Shown here piece after piece: positions 1-7,076 of a stretch of 64,000 nt of DNA (its first letter is position 1; each line of letters begins with the position of its first letter). Both the position numbers and the translations under genes were made by a program. The notes under the pieces were generated by a model. That model was not told where the DNA came from, searched no databases, and saw only the letters and a program-made list of their open reading frames with translations. Where the stretch lies: positions 1 through 64,000 of IMG/VR virus record IMGVR_UViG_3300023184_000096; one strand, 5' to 3'. The stretch is from a virus.

Positions 1-1
1 C

Positions 2-106
2 AAACAAACTACTGCATCCGAAGCGGTTGCAGAACGTATAGAAGATCTGTTAAAATCTGACTATAAAGGTTCATCTGTAGGAACAAAGAATGTTAAAATT
101 ACTTGA
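2..106 (+). CDS. C-terminal end of an upstream gene (partial)
   Basis: An open frame enters from the left edge and stops with TGA at 104-106. The readable tail is about 34 residues, polar and helix-like (it contains AERIEDLLKSDYKGSS), as expected of a real protein C-terminus. It overlaps the start of the next gene by 17 bases, which matches the overlapping style of this genome. Too little is visible to name a family. Confidence 0.5.
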   Translation, partial: KQTTASEAVAERIEDLLKSDYKGSSVGTKNVKIT

Positions 107-560
107 ACAGTTGGGGCGTAAACGTATCATCAATGATCGAATCAACAACGAGCCATATATGGAACGTTACTATTTGTTCTTGAAAGATCGTCAGCGTTTT
201 CCGTTTAATGTTTTCTTGCACAAGTTCCTTAAGGGTGATCCAGATGATGTACACGATCATCCGTGGCCTTATGCAACACTGATCTTGAAAGGCGGTTACT
301 ATGAATGGGTTCCAGAGTTTAATTCAAAGAATGAAATGGTGGGTCAGCGGCGTTATTGGCGTGGCCCCGGACATTTCCGCATTTGTGCTCCTACTTCTTA
401 TCATCGCATTGAGCTAGAGCCAGGAGTAACTGCATGGACTTTGTTTGTGCCAGGCCCACACAAGCGTGAATGGGGTTTCTTGACAGGCAAGGGTAAAAAT
501 CAAAAATGGGAACACAATGAAGATTATCTCACCCGGCGTAGTAGCATTAAGGCCGTTTAA
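90..560 (+). CDS. Cupin-fold protein
   Basis: A 156-residue protein with a cupin-like metal-site pattern: HDHPW near residue 56, a glycine turn (LKGGYYEW) about ten residues later, and a second histidine in PTSYHRIEL near residue 105. Cupins of this size include small dioxygenases, sugar epimerases and isomerases. The H-x-H...H pattern suggests a bound metal, but nothing seen fixes the substrate. The ATG at 90 is the first in frame and lies in the end of the preceding gene. The following genes encode a phosphoribosyltransferase, a nucleotidyltransferase and an epimerase, so a role in sugar or nucleotide metabolism is a reasonable guess, not a demonstration. Confidence 0.7.
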   Translation: MLKLLEQLGRKRIINDRINNEPYMERYYLFLKDRQRFPFNVFLHKFLKGDPDDVHDHPWPYATLILKGGYYEWVPEFNSKNEMVGQRRYWRGPGHFRICAPTSYHRIELEPGVTAWTLFVPGPHKREWGFLTGKGKNQKWEHNEDYLTRRSSIKAV

Positions 561-849
561 GATTCATACCAATGCTCTTTCTCAAGAGATGGTAGACTTT
601 TGGGTCATGATGGGAGCAGAAGCACAGGTGATCGGCGACACATATCACAGTCGCAAAGGTCTTGTGCATGAGACAAACTATCGCATACGCATGGGCCGTG
701 GCGACTGGAGTCACATGTTCAATGATGGTAGTGGACACTATATCATTCACCTGCGTGAAGAATTTGCACCCGAAGCTAGTCTTTTTATCATGAAGTACAT
801 AGACAATATTATCAACCACGACTGTAAGGTACCGGAGCCTCAACTATGA
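517..849 (+). CDS. Unknown protein, 110 residues
   Basis: I do not recognise this family. The ATG at 517 has a GGGA ribosome-binding sequence about 7 bases upstream and lies 44 bases inside the previous gene, so translation is probably coupled. The protein is soluble and mixed alpha/beta, with a His-rich central part (TYHSRKGLVHETNYRIRMG) and no signal peptide or membrane segment. The stop codon overlaps the start of the phosphoribosyltransferase gene as ATGA. It is compositionally like its neighbours. Confidence 0.6.
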   Translation: MKIISPGVVALRPFKIHTNALSQEMVDFWVMMGAEAQVIGDTYHSRKGLVHETNYRIRMGRGDWSHMFNDGSGHYIIHLREEFAPEASLFIMKYIDNIINHDCKVPEPQL

Positions 850-1406
850 AACTGATTCACAACAACAAACATCTAAACACCTGGGTGCATAAGATCATCC
901 GCGAAATGGCGCAGGATAACTGGCGCCCAGACTACATTGTGGGTATCACACGTGGCGGGCTTGTGCCTGCTACCATGCTGAGCCATTATCTTGATGTGCC
1001 CATGCACACCTTGAACATCAGCTTCCGAGATGCTGATGTTGGACCTGAAAGCAATCTTTGGATGGCAGAAGATGCCTTTGGCTATGTGCCATACGAAGGT
1101 ACAGAGTTGCCGGCTCCCTTGGATCGTGAGGTAACTGATCCTGCACAGCGCAAAAAGATTCTAATTGTAGACGACATCAATGATTCAGGCCGCACACTGA
1201 ACTGGATCAAGGAAGACTGGCCCAGTGGTTGTTTACCACATGCACCTGCGTGGAAAGCGATTTGGCACGATAGTGTGCGCTTTGCTGTGATGGTAGATAA
1301 TTTGAGCAGTGGATTTCAAGATGTAGACTACTGTGGCACAGAAATTAACAAAGAGGAAACACCATGTTGGATTGTGTTTCCGTGGGAAAATTGGTGGGAG
1401 AACTAA
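846..1406 (+). CDS. Type I phosphoribosyltransferase
   Basis: A 186-residue protein with the PRPP-binding signature ILIVDDINDSGRT at residues 105-117 (two acidic residues then a D-S-G-R-T loop) and the pyrophosphate loop TRGGLVPA around residues 35-42. Both are hallmarks of type I phosphoribosyltransferases such as xanthine/guanine or hypoxanthine phosphoribosyltransferase, which transfer ribose-5-phosphate from PRPP to a base. The specificity hood is too divergent to read. It starts at an ATGA overlap with the previous gene, with CGGAG upstream as ribosome-binding site. A nucleotide-salvage role fits the folA-thyA pair elsewhere in the window; a role with the 7-deazapurine genes is only a possibility. 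Confidence 0.85.
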   Translation: MKLIHNNKHLNTWVHKIIREMAQDNWRPDYIVGITRGGLVPATMLSHYLDVPMHTLNISFRDADVGPESNLWMAEDAFGYVPYEGTELPAPLDREVTDPAQRKKILIVDDINDSGRTLNWIKEDWPSGCLPHAPAWKAIWHDSVRFAVMVDNLSSGFQDVDYCGTEINKEETPCWIVFPWENWWEN

Positions 1407-1407
1407 A

Positions 1408-1899
1408 ATGATAGAAGGTAAAAAAGTTGGCTTCACAGCCTCAACGTTTGATTTGCTACACGCAGGGCATATTGCCATGCTTCGTGAATCAAAACAAAAA
1501 TGCGAGTACTTGATTTGTGCTTTGCAAAACGATCCAACACTGGATCGTCCTAACAAAAATCGTCCTGTTCAGAGTGTTGTAGAACGACAACTGCAACTGG
1601 TAGGTTGCAAGTATGTGGATGAAGTATGGGTCTACAACACAGAAAAGGATCTAGAAGATTTGCTTCTAGTGCTTCCAATTGATGTGCGTATCCTTGGTGT
1701 TGAATACGAAGGCAAAGAATTCACAGGTCGTGAAATCTGTCACAAACGAAACATTGATCTATACTTCAATGGGCGTGATCATAGTTTTTCTAGCAGTGAG
1801 CTACGCCAGCGTGTGGCCAATGCAGAAGATTTGAAAAAGAAACTACAGGCCTTTGAGCCAGTGGGTGCAGATGATACAGGTGGTCCTAGCCCACGATAA
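1408..1899 (+). CDS. HIGH-type nucleotidyltransferase (TagD / HldE C-domain-like)
   Basis: The ATG at 1408 follows the previous stop by one base and gives 163 residues, the size of single-domain cytidylyl- or adenylyltransferases. It begins with the beta strand VGFTASTFDLLHAGH, whose HAGH (residues 18-21) is the family's nucleotide-binding motif, and carries SSSELRQRV near residue 130, equivalent to the ISSTxxR motif. Members activate glycerol-3-phosphate (TagD) or D-glycero-beta-D-manno-heptose-1-phosphate (HldE C-domain). The HldD-like epimerase about 2 kb downstream makes the heptose reaction attractive, but sequence alone does not separate the two. The C-terminal 20 residues (proline/glycine rich) look disordered. 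Confidence 0.85.
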   Translation: MIEGKKVGFTASTFDLLHAGHIAMLRESKQKCEYLICALQNDPTLDRPNKNRPVQSVVERQLQLVGCKYVDEVWVYNTEKDLEDLLLVLPIDVRILGVEYEGKEFTGREICHKRNIDLYFNGRDHSFSSSELRQRVANAEDLKKKLQAFEPVGADDTGGPSPR

Positions 1900-1902
1900 A
1901 TA
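1895..1902 (+). promoter_or_regulatory. Possible T4-type late promoter box GATAAATA
   Basis: GATAAATA differs by one base from the T4 late consensus TATAAATA and overlaps the stop of the nucleotidyltransferase gene. It lies 84 bases before the first QueD-like gene, which also has a sigma70-like promoter. Single copy of a short motif, so weak support. Confidence 0.25.
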
Positions 1903-1936
1903 ATTCCCAAGCGGCCTTTTCTGGCATTCATCCCGC

Positions 1937-1966
1937 TATACAAACTCTGCAGGCCTATGCTATAAT
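1937..1966 (+). promoter_or_regulatory. Sigma70-like promoter before QueD-like gene 1
   Basis: An extended -10 (TGC then TATAAT at 1961-1966) is preceded at 18 bases by TATACA (1937-1942), four of six matches to TTGACA. A strong ribosome-binding site AGGAGA (1974-1979) follows, 6 bases before the ATG at 1986. The perfect extended -10 compensates for the weak -35. Confidence 0.65.
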
Positions 1967-1985
1967 CTAACATAGGAGAAACAGC

Positions 1986-2492
1986 ATGTCAACACTACAC
2001 CCAGTGGTATACAAATACCAAAGCACCAAAGAGTATCATGACGCATTCCCATGCGCTTATCGTCAATGGAGAAGTGACAGTCATTGTAATCTAATACATG
2101 GCTACTCATTCTCAATGAAGTTCTATTTTGGAACCAATGACCTAGACGTTCGCAACTGGGCCGCGGACTACGGTGGACTCAAAGAACTCAAGAAGATACT
2201 TGAAGATCAATTTGATCATACTCTAATTGTAGCACAAGATGATCCAGAAATGGCCACATACAAGCTACTGCAAGAACGGAACATGGCCAAGGTTGTGGTT
2301 CTACCACGACTAGGTTGCGAAGGCCTAAGCGACATGCTGTACAAGTATGTGAATGGTGTGTACATTCCGGACATGTGGGGTCCAAGCGAAGCCGCCCGTT
2401 TATGGTGTTATCGTGTGGAAGTTCGAGAAACCCAAAGTAACATGGCTTTCCGTGAAGGTCATCGCGAATGGAATGAAAATCTACTTGACTAA
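1986..2492 (+). CDS. QueD / 6-pyruvoyl-tetrahydropterin synthase-like protein 1
   Basis: A 168-residue protein of the tunnelling-fold QueD/PTPS family, which converts dihydroneopterin triphosphate to 6-carboxytetrahydropterin (queuosine and 7-deazaguanine route) or to pyruvoyl-tetrahydropterin. Seen: HCNLIHGYSF with Cys34 and His38 at the spacing of the family's KCxxLHGH motif, and DH in FDHT (Asp77, His78). Against a normal reaction: the first zinc histidine (AAHR in E. coli QueD) is Tyr25, and the last histidine of HGH is Tyr40. Only one canonical zinc ligand remains. A paralogue with matching substitutions follows directly. The own promoter and AGGAGA site define the start. Confidence 0.75.
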   Translation: MSTLHPVVYKYQSTKEYHDAFPCAYRQWRSDSHCNLIHGYSFSMKFYFGTNDLDVRNWAADYGGLKELKKILEDQFDHTLIVAQDDPEMATYKLLQERNMAKVVVLPRLGCEGLSDMLYKYVNGVYIPDMWGPSEAARLWCYRVEVRETQSNMAFREGHREWNENLLD

Positions 2493-2513
2493 CATCTAGT
2501 GTTGTGTTACACT
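2485..2513 (+). promoter_or_regulatory. Sigma70-like promoter before QueD-like gene 2
   Basis: TTGACT (2485-2490), a 17-base spacer and TACACT (2508-2513). The -35 overlaps the last codons of the preceding gene. TTGGAG (2533-2538) is the ribosome-binding site for the ATG at 2545. Confidence 0.65.
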
Positions 2514-2544
2514 GTATTACTTTCAATCACTCTTGGAGTTTTCA

Positions 2545-3090
2545 ATGGCACGTAGATTTAGCACAAAAACTTATGGTAACGAACGTGGTCTAAGCTGTAC
2601 CTTTCGACAACATGCCGCAACGCATAGTCATTGCAGTCTGTTACATGGATACAGTTTAGGTTTCAAATTTGTGTTCGAAGCAGAACAACTTGATGCACGT
2701 AACTGGGTACAAGACTTTGGCGGCCTAGGTGAGCTCAAAGAGTTCCTTGAAAAAACATTTGATCATACCACTATTGTTGCAGAAGACGATCCACTAATCA
2801 AGCATTTCCAGAAGATGGCTGGCTGGAGTGCAGTCAAAGACATGCATGGCAAGCCTGAAGAAGTTCAAGGCCACCCTGTAGGCAACAAGGGTGTGATCAA
2901 ACTGATCACAATGCCTGCTGTGGGTTGCGAAGCGTTTGCTGAGTATGTGTGGCGCTGGACTGATCAATGGTTAAAAGAAGATCCAACCAACAAGTATCAA
3001 AACTTGTTGGGAGATGACATGCAACGTGTCAAGATTCTAACAGTTGAAGTGTTTGAGCACGGTAGCAATTCAGCAATCTACGAAGGGTAA
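2545..3090 (+). CDS. QueD / 6-pyruvoyl-tetrahydropterin synthase-like protein 2
   Basis: A 181-residue paralogue of the preceding protein. Shared features: an F/Y-R-Q element, HC(N/S)L(I/L)HGYS, a W-x-x-D-(Y/F)-G-G-L segment, FDHT followed by I-V-A, and a late GCE. It carries an insertion near residues 95-120 that the first copy lacks. Cys30, His34 and the DH pair are kept, but the canonical zinc histidines are Phe20 and Tyr36. The start is the ATG at 2545, 6 bases after TTGGAG; the in-frame TTG at 2533 is part of that ribosome-binding site. The stop is one base before the HIT gene start. A tandem pair suggests duplication with specialisation, or a heteromer. Confidence 0.75.
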   Translation: MARRFSTKTYGNERGLSCTFRQHAATHSHCSLLHGYSLGFKFVFEAEQLDARNWVQDFGGLGELKEFLEKTFDHTTIVAEDDPLIKHFQKMAGWSAVKDMHGKPEEVQGHPVGNKGVIKLITMPAVGCEAFAEYVWRWTDQWLKEDPTNKYQNLLGDDMQRVKILTVEVFEHGSNSAIYEG

Positions 3091-3091
3091 T

Positions 3092-3493
3092 ATGCAACAA
3101 CAAATCTTTGAACATCTCCCAGAAACGATTGAAGAAAGCGAAGCACCTTGGAATGACAGCGTAAGGCAGGATTTCCATGTTGCAGTATTTCGTGACAAGT
3201 ACCCGTGTACACCAGGACATCTACTGTTTGTACCCAAGTACAATGCTGTGGGTGTGCTCAAGGATGCATTTGAGGATGCATTCAATTATGGAAAAGAGAA
3301 AGTAGATGATGGAGAATGGGACGGTTTCAACATTGGACTTAATTATGGCCAGGCTGCGGGACAGACTGTGTCTTGGCCTCATATACATCTTATTCCCCGT
3401 AAAACGGGCGACGTCGAGGATCCTGTGGGCGGTGTACGACACACGATTCCGGGCAAGGGTAATTATAGAAAGGCACCAGAGGGAACATGGTAA
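3092..3493 (+). CDS. HIT-family nucleotide hydrolase/transferase
   Basis: A 133-residue histidine-triad protein. It shows the early PGHLLFVPK segment (residues 41-49) and the active-site strand GQTVSWPHIHLIPR (residues 90-103). The middle catalytic histidine (His97) and last histidine (His99) are present, while the first of the triad is Trp95. HIT proteins cleave nucleotide phosphoramidates or dinucleoside polyphosphates such as Ap4A. The ATG at 3092 directly follows the previous stop. The stop overlaps the epimerase start by 7 bases. The link to the deazapurine genes around it is positional only. Confidence 0.8.
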   Translation: MQQQIFEHLPETIEESEAPWNDSVRQDFHVAVFRDKYPCTPGHLLFVPKYNAVGVLKDAFEDAFNYGKEKVDDGEWDGFNIGLNYGQAAGQTVSWPHIHLIPRKTGDVEDPVGGVRHTIPGKGNYRKAPEGTW

Positions 3494-4353
3494 TAATAAC
3501 AGGTGATCGCGGCCTGATTGGCAGCGAACTCAAGGCTCGGCTACTAGCACAAGGCATCCGAGTCCACTCACTAGACTGGAGTGATCGTGGTAAAACATAC
3601 ACCTTGGAAGAGCCGCTGGAGTGGATTTTCCACATGGGTGCTATCAGCGAAACTATTGCCAGTGACTGGCAAGAGTTGGTCAAGAAGAATATCGAAGACA
3701 CGCAGAACTGGATTCAGTTTGCACAACAAAACAACTGCGGCATTACCTACGCAAGTTCAGCAAGCCTATACGGCACTTGGTCAAACAGTCCAGAATGGGG
3801 GCCGGTACAACCCATGCACATGTATGGGGTGAGCAAGCTGGCAGTGGACAACTGGTGTGCCACACAACAATTCACAGTACCAGTACAAGGTGTGCGTTTC
3901 TTCAATGTGTACGGACGCAACGAAGGGCACAAACAACAACCAAGTCCCATACGCCGTTACATTGAACAAGGTATTGTGCAACGCAAGCTAACAGTATTCC
4001 AGCATGAAGGTAGACTAGGCTCACGTGACTTCATAAGTATAGATGACTGTATAAATGCCATGCTTCGTCTAAAGGACGCAGGTGTAAGCGGTGTATACAA
4101 CGTTGGCACAGGTGTGCAACTGACATTCAAAGATATTGCAGAATCAATACAAAAACGATTTGGTGTTGAAAATGTACAGGTACTTGTTGTGCCCATGCCT
4201 GATCATATGGTCAAAACATATCAGTGGGAAAGTCAAGCAAACTTAAATAAACTCAAAGCCGCCATTGGCGAGTGGAATCCACTTTCGGTTGATGACTGGC
4301 TTGAAGAAAATTTTGAAACTCTATATAATAAGATACAGAAGGAAATATTATGA
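3487..4353 (+). CDS. NAD(P)-dependent sugar epimerase, HldD-like
   Basis: A 288-residue extended short-chain dehydrogenase. Residues 2-12 hold the GxxGxxG dinucleotide-binding loop (ITGDRGLIG), residues 89-93 the catalytic serine region (ASSAS), and Tyr113-x3-Lys117 the catalytic pair (MYGVSK). HldD-like hallmarks are FHMGAISET at residues 48-56, RFFNVYGRNEGHK, and GVYNVGTG near the C-terminus, where ADP-L-glycero-D-manno-heptose-6-epimerase has closely similar words. The family interconverts nucleotide-linked heptoses or other sugars. With the HldE-like nucleotidyltransferase upstream, this suggests late steps of ADP-heptose supply, though the earlier isomerase and kinase genes are not in the window. 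Confidence 0.85.
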   Translation: MVIITGDRGLIGSELKARLLAQGIRVHSLDWSDRGKTYTLEEPLEWIFHMGAISETIASDWQELVKKNIEDTQNWIQFAQQNNCGITYASSASLYGTWSNSPEWGPVQPMHMYGVSKLAVDNWCATQQFTVPVQGVRFFNVYGRNEGHKQQPSPIRRYIEQGIVQRKLTVFQHEGRLGSRDFISIDDCINAMLRLKDAGVSGVYNVGTGVQLTFKDIAESIQKRFGVENVQVLVVPMPDHMVKTYQWESQANLNKLKAAIGEWNPLSVDDWLEENFETLYNKIQKEIL

Positions 4354-5243
4354 AACTAAAAGTAAGTGAAATGTTCTACAGCCTACAAGGTGAAGGTCGC
4401 TTTGTAGGCGTGCCTAGCGTGTTCTTGCGTACATTTGGTTGTAACTTCAAATGCGAAGGGTTTGGCATGCCACGTGGTGAGGCCAGTCAAGAACGCAATC
4501 TAGTAGATGCTACCAAGTATGAAAAGTTTACAGACCTACCACTTGTACACACCGGTTGCGACAGCTATGCTTCATGGGATCCCAAGTTCAAAGATCTAAG
4601 TCCTGCAAAAGACATCGACGCTATTGTTACTGAAATGCTGGCAATGACTCCGAATGGTCGTTGGCAACAATACAATGGTAACCCAGTACACTTGGTTATC
4701 ACAGGTGGTGAGCCACTGTTGGGTTGGCAAAAGGTGTATCCTGACTTGCTAGAACACCCAGCCATGATTGGGCTAGATAACATCACGTTTGAGACCAATG
4801 GCACCCAGCCGCTGACGGATGAGTTCCAGGACTACATTGAACACTGGCATACACAATGGCGTGGTACCCATGAAGATGATCATCAAGAGTACATTGGTCG
4901 TTTCCGTGAAATGCAATTCTCTGTTAGTCCCAAGCTGAGTGCGTCGGGCGAAAAGTGGGAAGAAGCTATCTGTCCAGAGATCATTGCTGAGTATCAGCGT
5001 GTGGGAGTCACATACTTGAAGTTTGTGGTTGAAAAGCCAGAAGACTTTGCAGAAATTAACCAAGCCGTGGGAGAATACCGCTTGGCAGGCTTCTTAGGGC
5101 AAGTGTATGTTATGCCAGTTGGTGGTACCACACAAGGTTACGATGCCAACAAACTTGCCATCGCCAATGAATGTTTGCGCCAAGGTTATGCCTATAGTCC
5201 ACGTCTACATGTAGACTTGTGGGGCAATGGCTGGGGCAAGTGA
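4350..5243 (+). CDS. queE: QueE-like radical-SAM enzyme (7-carboxy-7-deazaguanine synthase)
   Basis: A 297-residue radical-SAM protein with the QueE start (SEMFYSLQGEGRFVGVPSVF, then FLRTFGCNFKC) and GGEPLLGWQ. QueE converts 6-carboxytetrahydropterin to 7-carboxy-7-deazaguanine using a 4Fe-4S cluster, AdoMet and Mg2+. The iron-sulfur cysteines are unusual: Cys31-x3-Cys35, then 34 residues, then Cys70 in TGCDSYASW, instead of a compact CxxxCxxC. I remember comparable sequences from T4-like marine phages annotated as organic radical activating enzymes. It overlaps the epimerase as ATGA and the next gene as TGATG. The two QueD-like genes just upstream would supply its substrate. Confidence 0.85.
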   Translation: MKLKVSEMFYSLQGEGRFVGVPSVFLRTFGCNFKCEGFGMPRGEASQERNLVDATKYEKFTDLPLVHTGCDSYASWDPKFKDLSPAKDIDAIVTEMLAMTPNGRWQQYNGNPVHLVITGGEPLLGWQKVYPDLLEHPAMIGLDNITFETNGTQPLTDEFQDYIEHWHTQWRGTHEDDHQEYIGRFREMQFSVSPKLSASGEKWEEAICPEIIAEYQRVGVTYLKFVVEKPEDFAEINQAVGEYRLAGFLGQVYVMPVGGTTQGYDANKLAIANECLRQGYAYSPRLHVDLWGNGWGK

Positions 5244-5665
5244 TGGCTACTAAAAAACCGCCAGCCAAGAAGGTTGTTGCCAAAAAAGTTGTAGCAAAGC
5301 CGGTGCCTGCTAAAAAAGTCGTAACTCCCAAAGCGGAACCTAAATTAAAAGTCAAAGCTACTGCACCAAAAGAGGCCGCTACCAAACGTGGAGAGCCTTA
5401 TGTTGCTATCATTGGTATAGAGCTAGACGAGGACAATGTAGGCAATGGCGCATTTGAACTAGACTGGAATGATGCGTTCTTGGCCAAGTTGGTCAAGGCT
5501 GGTTACGAAGGCAAAACAGATGCAGACATTGTGGATCGGTGGTTCCAAACCATTTGCCGCAATGTTCTGCAAGAAAACTTTGAACAATGGGCGGCCAACC
5601 AAACCGAAAGTCCTAGAGTTATCAACCGCAAGGATATTGGAAACGGGCGCACAGAAGTATCGTAA
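5243..5665 (+). CDS. Conserved phage protein with Lys/Ala-rich N-terminal tail
   Basis: The ATG at 5243 overlaps the QueE stop and gives 140 residues. Residues 1-50 are a basic, disordered tail built from AKKVV and AK-V-P repeats, resembling histone H1-type or bacterial nucleoid-protein tails. Residues 52-140 form an acidic, folded-looking domain (VAIIGIELDEDN, then GKTDADIVDRWFQ) ending in RKDIGNGRTEVS. I recall that ending from conserved hypothetical proteins of marine T4-like phages, but not a function. A basic tail on an acidic domain suggests nucleic-acid contact; this is inference. A strong promoter follows. Confidence 0.7.
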   Translation: MATKKPPAKKVVAKKVVAKPVPAKKVVTPKAEPKLKVKATAPKEAATKRGEPYVAIIGIELDEDNVGNGAFELDWNDAFLAKLVKAGYEGKTDADIVDRWFQTICRNVLQENFEQWAANQTESPRVINRKDIGNGRTEVS

Positions 5666-5681
5666 AACGGACTGATCCTGC

Positions 5682-5710
5682 TTGACACAGGGATAAATAT
5701 ATGCTATTAT
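5682..5710 (+). promoter_or_regulatory. Strong sigma70-like promoter at the FEN-type nuclease gene
   Basis: TTGACA (5682-5687), a 17-base spacer ending in the extended -10 TGC, and TATTAT (5705-5710). Only 6 bases separate the -10 from the ATG at 5717, so the expected start of transcription is the A of the start codon. A late-type GATAAATA box (5692-5699) lies inside the spacer. Confidence 0.8.
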
Positions 5711-5716
5711 ATCTCT

Positions 5717-6718
5717 ATGAACTATCTAATCGTCGATACCGCAAATACATTCTTTCGTGCCCGCCATGCCGCGCACAGAGCCGCAAGCCTTGATGAAAAA
5801 GTAGGCTTTGCTATCCATGTGACCTTAGCCAGCATCAACAAAGCCTGGCGTGACCAAAAGGGTAGTCATGTGGTAATCTGTTTAGAGGGGCGTTCATGGC
5901 GCAAGGATTTCTATGCTCCATACAAAGCAAACCGTGCGGTTGCCCGTGCGGCACTTACTGACGCACAACAAGAAGAAGACACAGCTTTTTGGGAAGCCTT
6001 TGACGACCTTAAAACGTTCTTTAACGAGAAGTCCAATTGTACTGTGCTCCAGCACAAAGAGCTTGAAGCAGATGATTTGGTGGCAGGATGGATACAGAGT
6101 CACCCTCATGACCACCACACAATCGTGAGCACAGACACAGACTTCCACCAGCTACTGGCACACAATGTGAATCAGTACAACGGTGTTGCAGATGAACTAC
6201 ACACACTGAAAGGTATCTTTGACAAGAATGGCAAGCCTGTCAAAGACAACAAGACCAAGGAACCCAAGGTAATACCTGATCCCAAGTGGATCTTGTTTGA
6301 GAAGTGTATGCGTGGTGATCCCACTGACAACGTGTTTTCTGCTTATCCAGGTGTGCGTACCAAAGGGTCAAGCAAGAAAGTTGGCTTGCAAGAAGCATTT
6401 GCTGACAAGGATAAAAAAGGCTACTCGTGGAACAATCTCATGCTCCAACGGTGGACCGACCATAATGGAGAAGAGCATCGTGTATTGGATGATTATGAGC
6501 GTAACGTACAGTTGGTGGACCTTACAGCACAGCCTGATGACATTAAAGTCAAAATTGCTGAATGTATTGCTGACAATAGTATACCAAAAACAGTTGGACA
6601 AGTTGGCGTCAAATTTATGAAGTTTTGTGGCAAGCACAACTTGGTCAAGATTGGCGAGCAGGCCACATCCTATGCTGATTGGTTGAGTGCCGAATATCCT
6701 GAGGCAGTTGCAGTATGA
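5717..6718 (+). CDS. rnh: 5'-3' exonuclease / RNase H of FEN type (T4 RNase H-like)
   Basis: A 333-residue FEN-family nuclease that would remove RNA primers and 5' flaps during lagging-strand synthesis. Metal-binding acidic residues appear in order: Asp7 in LIVDTANTFFRA, CLEGRSWRKDFYAPYK, ELEADD, STDTDFHQLL and CMRGDPTDNVFSAYPGVRTKG, the last like the helix-turn-helix that grips duplex DNA. The layout matches phage T4 RNase H. The start is fixed because LIVDTAN is the family's first strand. No Shine-Dalgarno sequence precedes the ATG, and the promoter predicts a leaderless transcript. The stop overlaps the next gene as ATGA. Confidence 0.88.
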   Translation: MNYLIVDTANTFFRARHAAHRAASLDEKVGFAIHVTLASINKAWRDQKGSHVVICLEGRSWRKDFYAPYKANRAVARAALTDAQQEEDTAFWEAFDDLKTFFNEKSNCTVLQHKELEADDLVAGWIQSHPHDHHTIVSTDTDFHQLLAHNVNQYNGVADELHTLKGIFDKNGKPVKDNKTKEPKVIPDPKWILFEKCMRGDPTDNVFSAYPGVRTKGSSKKVGLQEAFADKDKKGYSWNNLMLQRWTDHNGEEHRVLDDYERNVQLVDLTAQPDDIKVKIAECIADNSIPKTVGQVGVKFMKFCGKHNLVKIGEQATSYADWLSAEYPEAVAV

Positions 6719-6891
6719 CACCATGTAAATATCAAGAGCTTGAATCAACACCCAAGGACCTTTATGAAGGTCGACGGGTAATTATACCCCATGACATTGA
6801 TCATGCTCACCAAATGTTGCACGTGGCCATGTGTTACATCAATCAAGACCAGCAAGATGTACTGGATGCTCTAAAGAAGGATTACGCATGA
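6715..6891 (+). CDS. Small unknown protein, 58 residues
   Basis: Short gene between the nuclease and the next gene, bounded by ATGA overlaps at both ends; GCAGT upstream is the only ribosome-binding hint. The product is soluble, acidic in its second half and rich in His and Gln (HDIDHAHQMLHVAM, then NQDQQDVLDALKKDYA), probably two helices. I do not recognise it. The perfect coupling at both ends supports a real gene despite its size. Confidence 0.65.
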   Translation: MTPCKYQELESTPKDLYEGRRVIIPHDIDHAHQMLHVAMCYINQDQQDVLDALKKDYA

Positions 6892-7076
6892 GTAAAATGA
6901 AAAACTCTAAATTTTTTGATATCGCACTAGCAGTGGGTGGATCACACTATCCTGATGTGAATAGCGAGCTGTTGGAAAAGTTTGCCACTGAACTGGTCAA
7001 ACAATGTGCAGAAATTGCACTGCGTGAAGACCACGACCCTAGTGAATGTATCCTTTCTCACTTTGGGATCAAATGA
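6888..7076 (+). CDS. Small unknown protein, 62 residues
   Basis: ATG at 6888 with a good AAGAAGGA ribosome-binding site inside the previous gene; a second ATG at 6897 is a weaker alternative. The product is soluble and helical in its second half (ELLEKFATELVKQCAEIAL), with an N-terminal Gly-Gly-Ser-His-Tyr-Pro turn. Conserved-looking but unnamed. The stop overlaps the following glycosyltransferase-like gene as ATGA. Confidence 0.65.
   Translation: MSKMKNSKFFDIALAVGGSHYPDVNSELLEKFATELVKQCAEIALREDHDPSECILSHFGIK

Noticed and set aside
2533-3090. TTG start at 2533 for the second QueD-like gene
   Set aside because: TTGGAG is the ribosome-binding site for the ATG at 2545; using the TTG would leave no such site.
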